From Candidatus Zymogenaceae bacterium (GTDB lineage Bacteria; Desulfobacterota; Zymogenia; Zymogenales; Zymogenaceae): a stretch of DNA of 64,000 nt. This document shows, piece by piece, positions 15,949 to 24,822 of the stretch; position 1 is the first letter of the stretch; each line of letters opens with the position of its first letter. The stretch covers positions 1-64,000 of the forward strand of contig JAFGFE010000009.1 of the NCBI GenBank assembly GCA_016931225.1, written 5' to 3'. A program made the translations under genes and the position numbers. The notes beneath the pieces were generated by a model. It saw only the letters and a program-made list of their open reading frames with translations, was not told where the DNA came from and searched no databases.

Positions 15949-15982
15949 AAAAAAATCGGGGACGACCAAATCGTCCCCGATT
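15949..15982 (-). terminator. Terminator of the acyl-CoA synthetase gene
   Basis: A perfect 12-bp stem, AATCGGGGACGA (15954-15965) with TCGTCCCCGATT (15971-15982), with a run of A on its plus-strand left side (15949-15955). That run reads as a T-run on the minus strand, so it ends the minus-strand gene at 16021. Confidence 0.85.
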
Positions 15983-16020
15983 GATTGAGTCATGCAATAA
16001 ACTCCCCGTCCGACTCCCCG

Positions 16021-17508
16021 CTACTCCTCGATTCCGTGACCCTTCAAAAACATGTGGTAATTATACATGGCGACCAGTGATTGCACCGCCTTTTCCGGTG
16101 TGGTGTATACCACCTCGGAGTAGCCGGCTTTTAATCTCAAGCTCGCGCGACGACGCCCGGAATAGAGCGAGACGTTGATGATCGGTTTTTTCAGCTGGTT
16201 CATCAGTTCGTTGAAGCGGGTCAGGATGTCCTGCTCGGTCTGCTGGTATCTCTCCTGGGTCTGTCTGACGTAATATTCGATATTGTCCATGTCCGACGCG
16301 GCGGCGGATGAGAGAAATGTTCGTACGCCGACGTTGGAGACGCCGATCATTCCCAGGCAGATGACCGCATCTACATTTTTGGACTCTGCCACTACCTGCA
16401 CCGCCTCGATGTATACGTCGGGGAGTATTTGGCCCACCAGGTCGATGGGATTGCTGCGGCTCCAGAAGGGCGGCAGCAGCTTGTCGAGCCGTTCGATCAC
16501 CGAGTTATCGAGGGTCGCCAGGCGCAGGCCCTGTTCCACCAGGGCGTCCGTGGTCAAAACGCCCCAGCCGCCGCCCAGGGTGACAATGCCCACCCTGTCT
16601 CCCTTCGGGAGCGGCAGGTTATCGAACGCCATGGAGAGGTCATATAGGTCCGACGCGCTTTTCGCCTCGATGATGCCGGACTGGCGAAACACGGAGGTCA
16701 TGACCGTGCTGTCCCCCGCCATGGAGCCGGTATGTGAATGGGCCGCCTTCCCTCCCGCGTCGGTACGGCCTCCCTTCAAGGCGATGATCGGTTTTTTCAG
16801 TGTCGCCTTTTTTGCGGCCTCGAGAAAGTGGATGCCGTCGTCCACGCCTTCCAGATAGAGCATGATCACCCGTGTGTCCTTGTCCTGGGCCAAGTAATCG
16901 ATATAATGCTCCTTGGCGACACAGGCCTCGTTTCCGGACCCCACCATTTTACTGATGCCCACACTATTGTTCTCCGCCCATTCCAGCATCTGGATCCCCA
17001 GGTTACCGCTCTGGGTGACGAACGAGATCGTGCCTTTTCTGGGGAACATGGGTGAGCCGACGGTGAAGAGTCTCTTTTGCGTGCAGAGAGCCCCCATCGT
17101 ATTGGGTCCCACCATGGGGATGCCGGCCTTGTTTACCATGTCCGTCAACTGTTCCTCAAGATTTTCACCCTCATCGCCGGTCTCCGAAAAGCCGGAGGTG
17201 ATAATCATCAGGCTTCTCACCTTTTTTTCTATGCACTCTTTGACCACGTCAAGGACGGCCGATGCGGGTGTGGCAACCACCGCCAGGTCCACCTTTCCGG
17301 GAACGTCGCCGATTTTTTTGTAGACGTTCCTGCCGAAAATCTTCTCCTCTTTTGGGTTAATGGGAAATACCTGTCCCATATATCCGCCGACGATGAGATG
17401 GGCGGTGATGAATGATCCCCATTTGTTGAAATTGTTGCTGGCCCCGATAATAGCCACCGATTCAGGATAAAAGATAGCATCGAGGTTGCTTTTGAAGTCC
17501 GTTTCCAT
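16021..17508 (-). CDS. ADP-forming acyl-CoA synthetase, alpha-type subunit
   Basis: A 495-residue protein with an N-terminal CoA-binding Rossmann domain (VAIIGASNNFNKWGS, about 18-32), then two succinyl-CoA-synthetase-like domains. The phosphohistidine loop is AAHSHTGSMAGD (about 257-268) and an SFVTQSGNLG turn is typical. The ATP-grasp beta domain is missing, so it must pair with a separate beta subunit, not in this window. The family makes acetate or another acid plus ATP from acyl-CoA, ADP and phosphate in fermentative anaerobes, or works in reverse. Strong CGGAGG ribosome site. It lies divergent to korDABC, whose product could be its substrate. Promoter and operator-like palindrome lie upstream. 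Confidence 0.88.
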   Translation of the reverse strand: METDFKSNLDAIFYPESVAIIGASNNFNKWGSFITAHLIVGGYMGQVFPINPKEEKIFGRNVYKKIGDVPGKVDLAVVATPASAVLDVVKECIEKKVRSLMIITSGFSETGDEGENLEEQLTDMVNKAGIPMVGPNTMGALCTQKRLFTVGSPMFPRKGTISFVTQSGNLGIQMLEWAENNSVGISKMVGSGNEACVAKEHYIDYLAQDKDTRVIMLYLEGVDDGIHFLEAAKKATLKKPIIALKGGRTDAGGKAAHSHTGSMAGDSTVMTSVFRQSGIIEAKSASDLYDLSMAFDNLPLPKGDRVGIVTLGGGWGVLTTDALVEQGLRLATLDNSVIERLDKLLPPFWSRSNPIDLVGQILPDVYIEAVQVVAESKNVDAVICLGMIGVSNVGVRTFLSSAAASDMDNIEYYVRQTQERYQQTEQDILTRFNELMNQLKKPIINVSLYSGRRRASLRLKAGYSEVVYTTPEKAVQSLVAMYNYHMFLKGHGIEE

Positions 17509-17559
17509 AATGTTTGCCTCCGAGTTGAATACTCCTTGGAAATTGCATAGGTGTCAATA

Positions 17560-17604
17560 GCAACATGTGTTGCCATTATAATACCCGGATACTATAAAGA
17601 GCAA
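17560..17604 (-). promoter_or_regulatory. Promoter with operator-like palindrome for the acyl-CoA synthetase gene
   Basis: On the minus strand, TTGCTC (plus 17599-17604), 18-bp spacer and a perfect TATAAT (17575-17580). Immediately downstream, where transcription should begin, lies the palindrome GCAACA-TG-TGTTGC (17560-17573), a good position for a repressor site. Confidence 0.6.
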
Positions 17605-17769
17605 GTAAAATTCTTCATTGAAGTGCTATACATTGAAATGCCCCCGCTGAATCATTCGCCGCCGTTCGATATACCCATGGGGCCGGACGTCTGTCCCTCT
17701 CGGAACACATCGATGGAGGGGAGGAGGGGGGCTGATGCGATGTCTTATCCATTGGAAAGGGAAAATAGC

Positions 17770-17799
17770 TTGACATTATTTTAAGCATTGCACTATAAT
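17770..17799 (+). promoter_or_regulatory. Promoter of korDABC
   Basis: TTGACA (17770-17775), 18-bp spacer, TATAAT (17794-17799), both full consensus, 28 bp before the ferredoxin start. It implies strong constitutive transcription unless a repressor intervenes. Confidence 0.8.
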
Positions 17800-17827
17800 A
17801 TACTATTTACACTGGGGAAATTGTAGC

Positions 17828-18052
17828 GTGAAAGCGATGATTGAAATCGACAGAGAGGTATGCAAGGGATGCCTCTACTGTGTTGAAACATGTCCCAAGC
17901 AGATGATAGTGATTGATGAGAAGCTTAACGCCAAGGGATATTACCCGGTACGATTTGACGATGGCGACAGGAATGAATGCACCGGATGCAGCATGTGCGC
18001 CGTCATATGTCCCGAGGCCGCCATCGAGGTATATCGTGAGTCAAAAAAGTAA
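17828..18052 (+). CDS. korD: 2-oxoacid:ferredoxin oxidoreductase delta subunit (ferredoxin)
   Basis: A 74-residue two-cluster ferredoxin with CKGCLYCVETCP and CTGCSMCAVICP. It heads the korDABC operon and should pass electrons from the thiamine-diphosphate enzyme to free ferredoxin. The start is GTG at 17828; an ATG at 17837 is an alternative that removes three residues. Its 3' end overlaps the next gene. Confidence 0.9.
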   Translation: MKAMIEIDREVCKGCLYCVETCPKQMIVIDEKLNAKGYYPVRFDDGDRNECTGCSMCAVICPEAAIEVYRESKK

Positions 18053-19118
18053 TTTGAAACTAATGCGCGGCAATACTGTTGTGGGTGAAGCCGCGGTACG
18101 GGCGGGGTGCACCTGTTACTTCGGGTATCCGATCACTCCCCAGAATCAGCTGCCCGAATACATGTCCCGGCGGCTGACAGAGGTGGAGGGCGGCATCTTC
18201 ATCCAGTCCGAAAGCGAACTGTCGGCGATAAATATGGTACTGGGAGCCAGCGTCGCCGGAGCCAGGGTTATGACGTCCTCATCCAGCCCGGGCATCAGCC
18301 TCAAGCAGGAAGGCATCTCGTTTCTGTGTGGGTGTGAGCTTCCGGCGGTGATCGTCAACATGGTACGCGGCGGGCCGGGGCTGGGAAATATCTCTCCCGC
18401 CCAGTCGGACTATTTCCAGGCGACCCGGGGCGGCGGACACGGCGATTATCGGGTTGTGGTACTGGCGCCGGCTTCATGCCAGGAAGTCGCCGACCTGACT
18501 ATGGAGGCGTTTGATATCGCAGATTATTATCGAAATCCGGTTTTGATCCTTGCCGACGGCATGCTGGGACAGATGATGGAGCCGGTGACGTTCGAAAATT
18601 ACTCTCCCCGAGAGATACCGGAAAAGGACTATATTCTCGACGGCGCCAAGAACAGGCCGTCCCGCATAAACCGTTCCCTTATCCTCAATCCCCAGATGAT
18701 GGAGGAACACAATTGGAAGCTGGTGCGCAAGTACAAGACCATCGAGCGTAACGAAACCAGGTATGAAGAATTCATGATGGACGATGCGAAGCTTGCGGTT
18801 GTGGCCTATGGAACGGCGGCGCGCATTGCAAAGGGGGCCGTCAAGCGGGCCAGGAGCGACGGGATGAGGGTGGGGCTCATTAGGCCGATTTCGCTGTGGC
18901 CGTTCCCTTCCGATATCATCCGAAAACGGGCGAGCAAAACGGATCTTTTTTTCGTCTTCGAGATGAGCACCGGCCAGATGGTCGATGACGTGCGCCTTGC
19001 CCTTGAGGGGCGATCGGAAGTCTACTTTCACGGAAGGCCCGGCGGGATTATTTCAACGCCGGTGGAGGTGCTGCGGATTATCTCAAGACAATATTACCAA
19101 AAGGAGTTGGGAAAGTGA
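18036..19118 (+). CDS. korA: 2-oxoacid:ferredoxin oxidoreductase alpha subunit
   Basis: About 360 residues, with the N-terminal pyrimidine-binding region GNTVVGEAAVRAGC followed by YFGYPITPQNQLPE, and NMVRGGPGLGNISPAQSDY in the middle, all typical of KorA/PorA subunits that oxidise 2-oxoacids to acyl-CoA with ferredoxin. The start is GTG 18036, preceded by GAGGT at proper spacing and overlapping korD by 17 bp; the ATG at 18063 is a weaker alternative. Substrate (2-oxoglutarate, 2-oxoisovalerate or indolepyruvate type) is not fixed by sequence alone. Confidence 0.93.
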   Translation: MSQKSNLKLMRGNTVVGEAAVRAGCTCYFGYPITPQNQLPEYMSRRLTEVEGGIFIQSESELSAINMVLGASVAGARVMTSSSSPGISLKQEGISFLCGCELPAVIVNMVRGGPGLGNISPAQSDYFQATRGGGHGDYRVVVLAPASCQEVADLTMEAFDIADYYRNPVLILADGMLGQMMEPVTFENYSPREIPEKDYILDGAKNRPSRINRSLILNPQMMEEHNWKLVRKYKTIERNETRYEEFMMDDAKLAVVAYGTAARIAKGAVKRARSDGMRVGLIRPISLWPFPSDIIRKRASKTDLFFVFEMSTGQMVDDVRLALEGRSEVYFHGRPGGIISTPVEVLRIISRQYYQKELGK

Positions 19119-19888
19119 AAAAGGTCTACGAACGCCCGAAGCTCCTCAAGGACGCCATCATGCACTATTGCCCCGGTTGTGGGCACAGCATCGTCACCAA
19201 GCTCATCGCCGAGGTCATCGAGGAGATGAACATGGCCGACCGAACGGTGTGCATACCCCCGGCGGGGTGCGCCGTGCTGACATATAATTATCTCGATGTC
19301 GATACAAGCGAAGCCGCCCACGGCAGGGCGTGCGCGGTGGCGACGGGCATCAAGCGGGTACTGCCGGACCGCCTGGTGTTTACCTATCAGGGAGACGGCG
19401 ACATGGCGGCCATCGGCACCGCCGAGACAATCCATGCCGCGAACCGGGGCGAATGCTTCACGACGATATTTATGAACAACGCTGTGTACGGTATGACCGG
19501 CGGACAGATGGCCCCCACCACCCTGGTGGGACAGAAAACGACGACCTCACCCTTCGGCCGCTCGGTTCAAAAAGAGGGGTCGCCCATACCCATCAGTGAA
19601 ATGATCGCCATCCTGAACGGTGCGGTCTACATCGAGCGCACCACCGTCACCTCGGTCGCCGCCGTACGAAACACAAAACGAGCCATCAAGAAAGCGTTTA
19701 CCGTCCAGATGGATAAACTCGGCTTCACGCTGGTGGAGGTGCTTTCGCCCTGTCCCACAAACTGGAAAATGACCCCCCTGAAGGCCTGCACGTGGATCGA
19801 AGAGGAAATGACAGGCACCTACCCCCTGGGAGTTTTGAAGGATGAAACGGCTGGGGCGCCGGGTCGGGAGGCAGCCAATGCAGATTAA
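19115..19888 (+). CDS. korB: 2-oxoacid:ferredoxin oxidoreductase beta subunit
   Basis: A 257-residue thiamine-diphosphate-binding subunit. HYCPGCGHSI near the N-terminus and the ThDP motif GDGDMAAIG ... FMNNAVYGMTGGQ are clear. The GTG start overlaps the korA stop by 4 bp and has an AAAGGAG site. The beta subunit carries the cofactor and the catalytic step. Overlaps korC by 11 bp. Confidence 0.95.
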   Translation: MKKVYERPKLLKDAIMHYCPGCGHSIVTKLIAEVIEEMNMADRTVCIPPAGCAVLTYNYLDVDTSEAAHGRACAVATGIKRVLPDRLVFTYQGDGDMAAIGTAETIHAANRGECFTTIFMNNAVYGMTGGQMAPTTLVGQKTTTSPFGRSVQKEGSPIPISEMIAILNGAVYIERTTVTSVAAVRNTKRAIKKAFTVQMDKLGFTLVEVLSPCPTNWKMTPLKACTWIEEEMTGTYPLGVLKDETAGAPGREAANAD

Positions 19889-20408
19889 GACGATTCTTTC
19901 GGGCTTCGGCGGCCAGGGTGTCTTGATGATGGGATATGCCTTTGCCGTGGCCGCCATGTGGGAAGACAAGCATGTCACCTACATGCCGTCATACGGCGCC
20001 GAGGTTCGCGGAGGTACGGCGAACTGCACCGTGGCGATTTCCAACGACGAGATCGCCTCTCCCATCGCGTCGTCGCCTGAGTTCATCGTGGTTATGAACA
20101 AGCCCTCTCTTAAGATGTTTCAGAATCGACTTCAACCCGGAGGAGTGCTTTTTATCAATTCCACGATGATAGACGAATCTCCGTCCCGGGGAGATATCGA
20201 ATTGGTAACCGTTGATGCCGGGAGAATTGCCGAAGATATTGGAGATATGCGAGCCGCGAACATGGTAATGCTGGGCTCGTTTGTTAAAAAAACCAACATG
20301 GTCAAGCTGAGCACGGTGATCGACAGTCTGGGTGAGATTTTTGACGGGAAGAAAAAGGTTGTGGAGGTAAACACGCAGGCGCTGGAGATCGGCTATAGCA
20401 GCGTATGA
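19878..20408 (+). CDS. korC: 2-oxoacid:ferredoxin oxidoreductase gamma subunit
   Basis: A 176-residue gamma subunit, recognised by SGFGGQGVLMMG at the N-terminus and YGAEVRGGTANC. The start at ATG 19878 has GGGAGG upstream and gives the standard N-terminus; the reading frame extends farther upstream, but that part lies inside korB. It completes the D-A-B-C order. Confidence 0.93.
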   Translation: MQIKTILSGFGGQGVLMMGYAFAVAAMWEDKHVTYMPSYGAEVRGGTANCTVAISNDEIASPIASSPEFIVVMNKPSLKMFQNRLQPGGVLFINSTMIDESPSRGDIELVTVDAGRIAEDIGDMRAANMVMLGSFVKKTNMVKLSTVIDSLGEIFDGKKKVVEVNTQALEIGYSSV

Positions 20409-20421
20409 GGTACATGCACGT

Positions 20422-20868
20422 ATGACAAATAATGAGATGCAAATCAAGCAGATTTCAGTGGTAGTGGAAAATGTACCGGGGAAGCTCTCGCGGCTTTCCA
20501 CCATTCTGGGGGGAGAGGGAATAAATATCCGGGCCATTTCCGTTGCGGATACGTCCGATCTGACCACCATCAGGATGATTGTGGACGATCCGGCCAAGGC
20601 AATTATGGTGATGGAAAGCAAGGGATATGAGGTGAGAAAGCGGGATGTCCTGGCGGTGGAGACGCCCGATCATCCGGGGGGACTCAACGCCGTGCTCAAG
20701 CATCTCAGCGATGCGGATGTCAATGTCCTGTATTTGTATCCGTATATCGGTCGTGTCGGGGACAATGCCATCCTGATCGTCGGCGTGGATAAGATCGATG
20801 ATGCCATCGATATCATGAAGAGAAACTGGGTGCCCCTGATTTCAGAGAAGAAACTTTCTACACTATAA
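20422..20868 (+). CDS. Tandem ACT-domain protein
   Basis: A 148-residue protein made of two ACT domains: QISVVVENVPGKLSRL (about 10-25) begins the first and a second begins near residue 75 (LAVETPDHPGGLNAVL). ACT domains bind amino acids, so this is probably a sensor rather than an enzyme. Its place directly after korC, 13 bp away, suggests that the oxidoreductase acts on amino-acid-derived 2-oxoacids and is governed by amino acid level (inference). Similar ACT proteins often lie beside branched-chain or aromatic 2-oxoacid oxidoreductases and phenylacetate-CoA ligases. Confidence 0.85.
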   Translation: MTNNEMQIKQISVVVENVPGKLSRLSTILGGEGINIRAISVADTSDLTTIRMIVDDPAKAIMVMESKGYEVRKRDVLAVETPDHPGGLNAVLKHLSDADVNVLYLYPYIGRVGDNAILIVGVDKIDDAIDIMKRNWVPLISEKKLSTL

Positions 20869-20956
20869 TGTGCTTCTTTATGCTATAATCAACCCGGTTT
20901 GCATCCGTGTATAGTGATTTACACTTAGGGGATGATACACATAGTTTGAGGGACAT

Positions 20957-21559
20957 ATGGATGTTATTGAACGGGTACGGGGACTCGTGACCGGGCCGGA
21001 GGCGCTTTTCGAGACTCTCAGGGAGAGCGATCGGCTCGAACAGGAGACTCTCATCTTTGTCTGTATCGCGGCTCTGATTCCGTTTTTTGCCTCGCTTTTC
21101 GGTCAGAGCATCGTGGGATACGGCATCGGACAGTGGGGGCGTTTTCGGCTTCCGTTCGGATACGCACTCCTTTCCGGAATCCTGCGGTATTTTCTTACCG
21201 TCGGTATGGTGTTTGCGGGCGGATGTATCATTATGTATATTGCACCCAAGTTCGACGCGACAGCAGATTACGGAAAAGCGCTGCTTTGCGCATCGTACGG
21301 ATATCTTCCGTTTTTTCTGGGGGGGATTTTCCTGTTCATTCCGGCGGCCAGCATTTTAACCTTTATTACGGCTTTAGGTGGAATATACATACTCTATCTG
21401 TCGCTTCCAATCGTAACGGGCAATCCCGAAGAGCGAACGGCCGTATATACGCTGACCGGCTCTCTCGCTCTGGCGCTCCTGTTGATAATCGTAATGATGA
21501 TTGTGGCTCGTATTAATTATGTGTTCATGGTAACGTCCATGGACAAGTTATTCCTGTAA
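20957..21559 (+). CDS. Yip1-family membrane protein
   Basis: A 200-residue integral membrane protein with about five hydrophobic segments, matching the bacterial Yip1 domain pattern: an amphipathic N-terminus (VIERVRGLVTGPEALFE), then helices with a central YGKALLCASYGYLPFFLGG. Function is unknown in bacteria. Two TATAAT-like boxes at about 20864 and 20884 lie upstream, but no good -35 was found. Confidence 0.7.
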   Translation: MDVIERVRGLVTGPEALFETLRESDRLEQETLIFVCIAALIPFFASLFGQSIVGYGIGQWGRFRLPFGYALLSGILRYFLTVGMVFAGGCIIMYIAPKFDATADYGKALLCASYGYLPFFLGGIFLFIPAASILTFITALGGIYILYLSLPIVTGNPEERTAVYTLTGSLALALLLIIVMMIVARINYVFMVTSMDKLFL

Positions 21560-21637
21560 TTAAATAATACCACCAGAGAAAGTTCGGTTTTCACCTCTGT
21601 TGAAAGTTTGGCCCTTGTTGCCGGTTGAAGGAACCTC

Positions 21638-22315
21638 ATGAGAAAGCTCTTGTCCTCTATCATCTATCCCGTGAACGGGAAACAACCGACGCTGAGATAT
21701 CTGATACTCTGTGCCGTGAATCTTATACCCATTGTGGGAACGATTGTGGCATGTGGGTATATATCCGAAAGCATGCGTATATCCATGAACGGTAAAAATG
21801 AGACGCCGCCCTGGGATCGGATACTCGACCTGGGCATCGGCGGCCTGAAGTTTCTTGGTGTCCTGGCGGTGTATGCCGTCACGTTTATGGTTCCCTTTCT
21901 CATCGCCTCTTTTTTTATCTTCGTCATTCGCACACCCTGGTCGGATTATGTCGGTTTTTTCTTTCTATTGATTACGGCCATATTGACGCTTACCTGGGCG
22001 TTTATTATTCCTATGGCCCTGTTTCATATGCATCGGGAGAACGGATCGTTTGGTTCCGTGCTTAACTATTCGCTGGTGTTGATTCGTATACGCGAAAACA
22101 TGACATCCTATATCGGTTTGACACTCATATTCTGGTTTTTTTGTTTGGTGGGAGCGGTCCTGTCGTTGTTCTTCATCACGCTGCCGTATGGGTTCCTGCT
22201 GGTGATTTTTCCGGTCATGTACCTGCTGTTGTTCGCCTCACGCCTCTTTGGGACCATGGGAATTCCGGATAATTCACATATTATCGGGTCGGACGGTGTT
22301 ACCGGGTACGAGTAA
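21638..22315 (+). CDS. DUF4013-type membrane protein
   Basis: A 225-residue membrane protein whose N-terminus NLIPIVGTIVACGYISESMR followed by PPWDRILDLGIGGLK is the signature of DUF4013. Five to six hydrophobic segments follow. Function unknown. Together with the Yip1-like gene just upstream it forms a pair of small membrane proteins between korABC and ffh; no operon link to either side is clear. ffh has its own promoter. Confidence 0.75.
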   Translation: MRKLLSSIIYPVNGKQPTLRYLILCAVNLIPIVGTIVACGYISESMRISMNGKNETPPWDRILDLGIGGLKFLGVLAVYAVTFMVPFLIASFFIFVIRTPWSDYVGFFFLLITAILTLTWAFIIPMALFHMHRENGSFGSVLNYSLVLIRIRENMTSYIGLTLIFWFFCLVGAVLSLFFITLPYGFLLVIFPVMYLLLFASRLFGTMGIPDNSHIIGSDGVTGYE

Positions 22316-22334
22316 GGATGATTGTAAACATTTC

Positions 22335-22363
22335 TTGACAAAAGAGTGTCAGTGATATATAAA
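22335..22363 (+). promoter_or_regulatory. Promoter of the ffh operon
   Basis: TTGACA (22335-22340), 17-bp spacer, TATAAA (22358-22363), 34 bp before the GTG of ffh. Near-consensus, as expected for a housekeeping operon. Confidence 0.8.
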
Positions 22364-22397
22364 AAACTTTACATATATGTAGTATAGATTTACTATC

Positions 22398-23729
22398 GTG
22401 TTTGAAACTATTTCAGATAAATTCGCCTCCATTTTTTCAAAGATACGGGGAACCGCCAAGCTTTCGGAGGAAAACATTTCCCAGGCGATTCGGGAGATTC
22501 GCATGGCGCTCCTGGAGGCGGACGTCAATTACAAGGTCGTCAAGGATTTTGTAGGTCACGTCAAGGAACGCTCGCTGGGCGAAGAGGTGACCGGCAGGAT
22601 CACGCCGGGCCAGCAGTTTATCAAGATCGTTCACGACGAAATGGTCGATCTTCTGGGTGGCACCGAGAAGGGCATAAGCCTTATCGGGGCGACTCCGGCC
22701 GTGGTGATGCTGTCGGGACTCATGGGCTCGGGCAAAACCACAACCGCCGGCAAGCTCGGCCATTACCTGAAAAAGGGCGGACGGAAAGTCCTGATGGTTG
22801 CCGCGGACACCCAGCGTCCGGCGGCCCGAGAACAATTGATGAGCCTGGGCGAGCGAATTGGAATAGACGTATACAGCACGAAGGAGGTCAGCGATCCGGT
22901 CAAGATATGTCAGGATGCCAGGAGCCATGCGGCGACGAACGGGTACGATGTGGTCATCCTGGATACGGCCGGCAGGCTCCATGTGGATCAGGAGCTGATG
23001 GATGAGCTGGTAACCATCAAGCGGGCGGTGAATCCGGGCGAAATTCTGCTGGTGGCGGACTCTATGTCCGGCCAGGATGCGGTAAACGCAGCGGAAGAGT
23101 TCAACGCGGCGCTGGATCTATCCGGTGTTGTGTTGACCAAGCTTGATGGCGACGCCCGGGGCGGGGCCGCCCTTTCCATCAAAGCGGTCACCGATCGGCC
23201 CATCAAGTTCGTGGGCGTTGGTGAAAAGCACGATGATTTTATCGCATTCGATCCTGCCCGTATGGCGGGAAGAATCCTGGGTATGGGTGATGTGGTATCA
23301 CTGGTGGAAAAGGCCCAGGAGGTTGTTGATGAAAAGAAGGCCCGGGAGCTGGAGAAGAAGCTCAGAAAGGGCGCCTTTTCCCTGGATGATTTCCTCGATC
23401 AAATCAAAAGCATCAAGAAGATGGGCTCCCTGGAGGGATTGATGGGAATGATTCCGGGAATGAAAGGCCTGCCGGGTGGAGTGAATTTCACCCAGGCCGA
23501 ATCCGAATTGAAGAAGATAGAGGCGATCATCAACTCCATGACAAAGAAGGAACGGGATAATCATACGATTATCAACGGAAGCCGCAGAAAGCGCATTGCC
23601 AGAGGAAGCGGTACGCGAGTTGAAGATGTCAACCGTTTGCTGAAACGATACAGTACCATGAAGAAGATGATGAAGAAAGTTTCAAAAGGTGGATTGAAAG
23701 GTATTTCCAGAGGAAACATACCATTTTAG
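22398..23729 (+). CDS. ffh: Signal recognition particle protein Ffh
   Basis: A 443-residue SRP54 GTPase that binds signal peptides and SRP RNA and delivers ribosomes to FtsY at the membrane. G1 is GLMGSGKTT (about 106-114), G3 is LDTAGR, G4 TKLD, followed by a methionine-rich M domain with the RNA-binding GSGTRVEDVNRLLKRY. Full length. The GTG start follows a near-consensus promoter. First gene of a translation-related operon; rpsP follows after 24 bp. Confidence 0.97.
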   Translation: MFETISDKFASIFSKIRGTAKLSEENISQAIREIRMALLEADVNYKVVKDFVGHVKERSLGEEVTGRITPGQQFIKIVHDEMVDLLGGTEKGISLIGATPAVVMLSGLMGSGKTTTAGKLGHYLKKGGRKVLMVAADTQRPAAREQLMSLGERIGIDVYSTKEVSDPVKICQDARSHAATNGYDVVILDTAGRLHVDQELMDELVTIKRAVNPGEILLVADSMSGQDAVNAAEEFNAALDLSGVVLTKLDGDARGGAALSIKAVTDRPIKFVGVGEKHDDFIAFDPARMAGRILGMGDVVSLVEKAQEVVDEKKARELEKKLRKGAFSLDDFLDQIKSIKKMGSLEGLMGMIPGMKGLPGGVNFTQAESELKKIEAIINSMTKKERDNHTIINGSRRKRIARGSGTRVEDVNRLLKRYSTMKKMMKKVSKGGLKGISRGNIPF

Positions 23730-23753
23730 AGATGCAAGGAGGTGAAGAGAATT

Positions 23754-24029
23754 ATGCCTGTTCGAATTAGACTGCAAAGGGCCGGAGCGAAGAAGAAACC
23801 GTTTTATCGAATTGTTGTAGTGGACAGTGAATCTCCGCGAGACGGCAGATTTCTTGAGATTGTTGGAACATATAATCCTTTGACGGATCCCGCACAAGTG
23901 ACGCTGAAAGAGGAAAGGATTCTTGAGTGGATGAAGAACGGGGCCAAGAGCAGCCATACCGTCAAACAGATTTTCAGGCGACATGGAATCACTCAAAACA
24001 GTATCAAAAACAATGATGCGGTTCAATAA
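23754..24029 (+). CDS. rpsP: 30S ribosomal protein S16
   Basis: A 91-residue S16 starting [19 protein letters not shown], followed by [14 protein letters not shown] and YNPLTDPAQ. The start at 23754 is fixed by AAGGAGG at 23736-23742; a GTG at 23742 overlaps that site and is unlikely. S16 helps assemble the 30S platform. Normal length with a slightly extended C-terminus. Confidence 0.97.
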   Translation: MPVRIRLQRAGAKKKPFYRIVVVDSESPRDGRFLEIVGTYNPLTDPAQVTLKEERILEWMKNGAKSSHTVKQIFRRHGITQNSIKNNDAVQ

Positions 24030-24065
24030 AGCCTTAACAGCATATTTTTCGGGAGGTGGTGAGTC

Positions 24066-24296
24066 ATGAAAGAGCTCATTAAGTATATAGCTCAGGCCCT
24101 GGTTGATAATCCTGATGAGGTGCAGGTTACAGAGGTGGAGGGAGAACAGACATCGGTTATCGAGCTCAAGGTTGCCAAGGAAGATCTCGGTAAGGTTATT
24201 GGAAAGCAGGGAAGAACCGCTCGGGCGATGCGGACGATTCTTTCAGCGGCTTCGACGAAAGTGCGTAAGAGAGCTGTACTTGAGATAATTGAGTAA
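24066..24296 (+). CDS. khpA: KH-domain RNA-binding protein KhpA
   Basis: A 76-residue single KH domain (YlqC/KhpA family) with the RNA-binding loop VIGKQGR (G-x-x-G). It binds RNA and, in other bacteria, works with KhpB in cell-division and sRNA-related control. Position between rpsP and rimM is the conserved one. Ribosome site GGGAGGTGG. It ends one base before the rimM ATG. Confidence 0.95.
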   Translation: MKELIKYIAQALVDNPDEVQVTEVEGEQTSVIELKVAKEDLGKVIGKQGRTARAMRTILSAASTKVRKRAVLEIIE

Positions 24297-24297
24297 G

Positions 24298-24822
24298 ATG
24301 GGCGAAGAGATTATCCTGGGGGAGATCGTTAAGCCCCACGGCATAAAGGGCGCGGTCAAGGTAAAGAGTCATGCCGAGTCACCCGAGATTTTTCTCGAAT
24401 CGTCACAACTCACGCTTCGGCACCAAGATGGAACCAGACGGGATATCACCGTCAACCGGGGCGGAGGCATGGGCAACCGGCTTATATTAAAACTTGACGG
24501 GATTGATACCCGGGAGGATGCAGAGGCATTGATCGGCTTTTCGATCGTTATCAACTCGGATGATCTGCCCGAAACCGAACAAGACGAGTATTATTGGCAT
24601 GATCTTATAGACATGGAGGTGCTGGACAGCAGAGGAAGACAGTACGGATATATCAAGAGGATTTTGCCGACCGGTTCCAACGATGTATATATCGCCATCG
24701 ACGACACAGGCAGAGAAACACTAATACCCGCAACACACGATGCGGTGTTGGATGTTTCAATTGCTCAGAAGAGGATGATCATCGATCCGACGGCGCTGTC
24801 GGATGACACCAATGCGAATTGA
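24298..24822 (+). CDS. rimM: Ribosome maturation factor RimM
   Basis: A 174-residue RimM needed for late 30S assembly, binding S19. The N-terminal domain begins IILGEIVKPHGIKGAVKV and the PRC-barrel domain begins at DEYYWHDLIDMEVLD. The start at ATG 24298 is preferred; a TTG at 24289 lies inside khpA. Its 3' end overlaps trmD. Confidence 0.95.
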   Translation: MGEEIILGEIVKPHGIKGAVKVKSHAESPEIFLESSQLTLRHQDGTRRDITVNRGGGMGNRLILKLDGIDTREDAEALIGFSIVINSDDLPETEQDEYYWHDLIDMEVLDSRGRQYGYIKRILPTGSNDVYIAIDDTGRETLIPATHDAVLDVSIAQKRMIIDPTALSDDTNAN

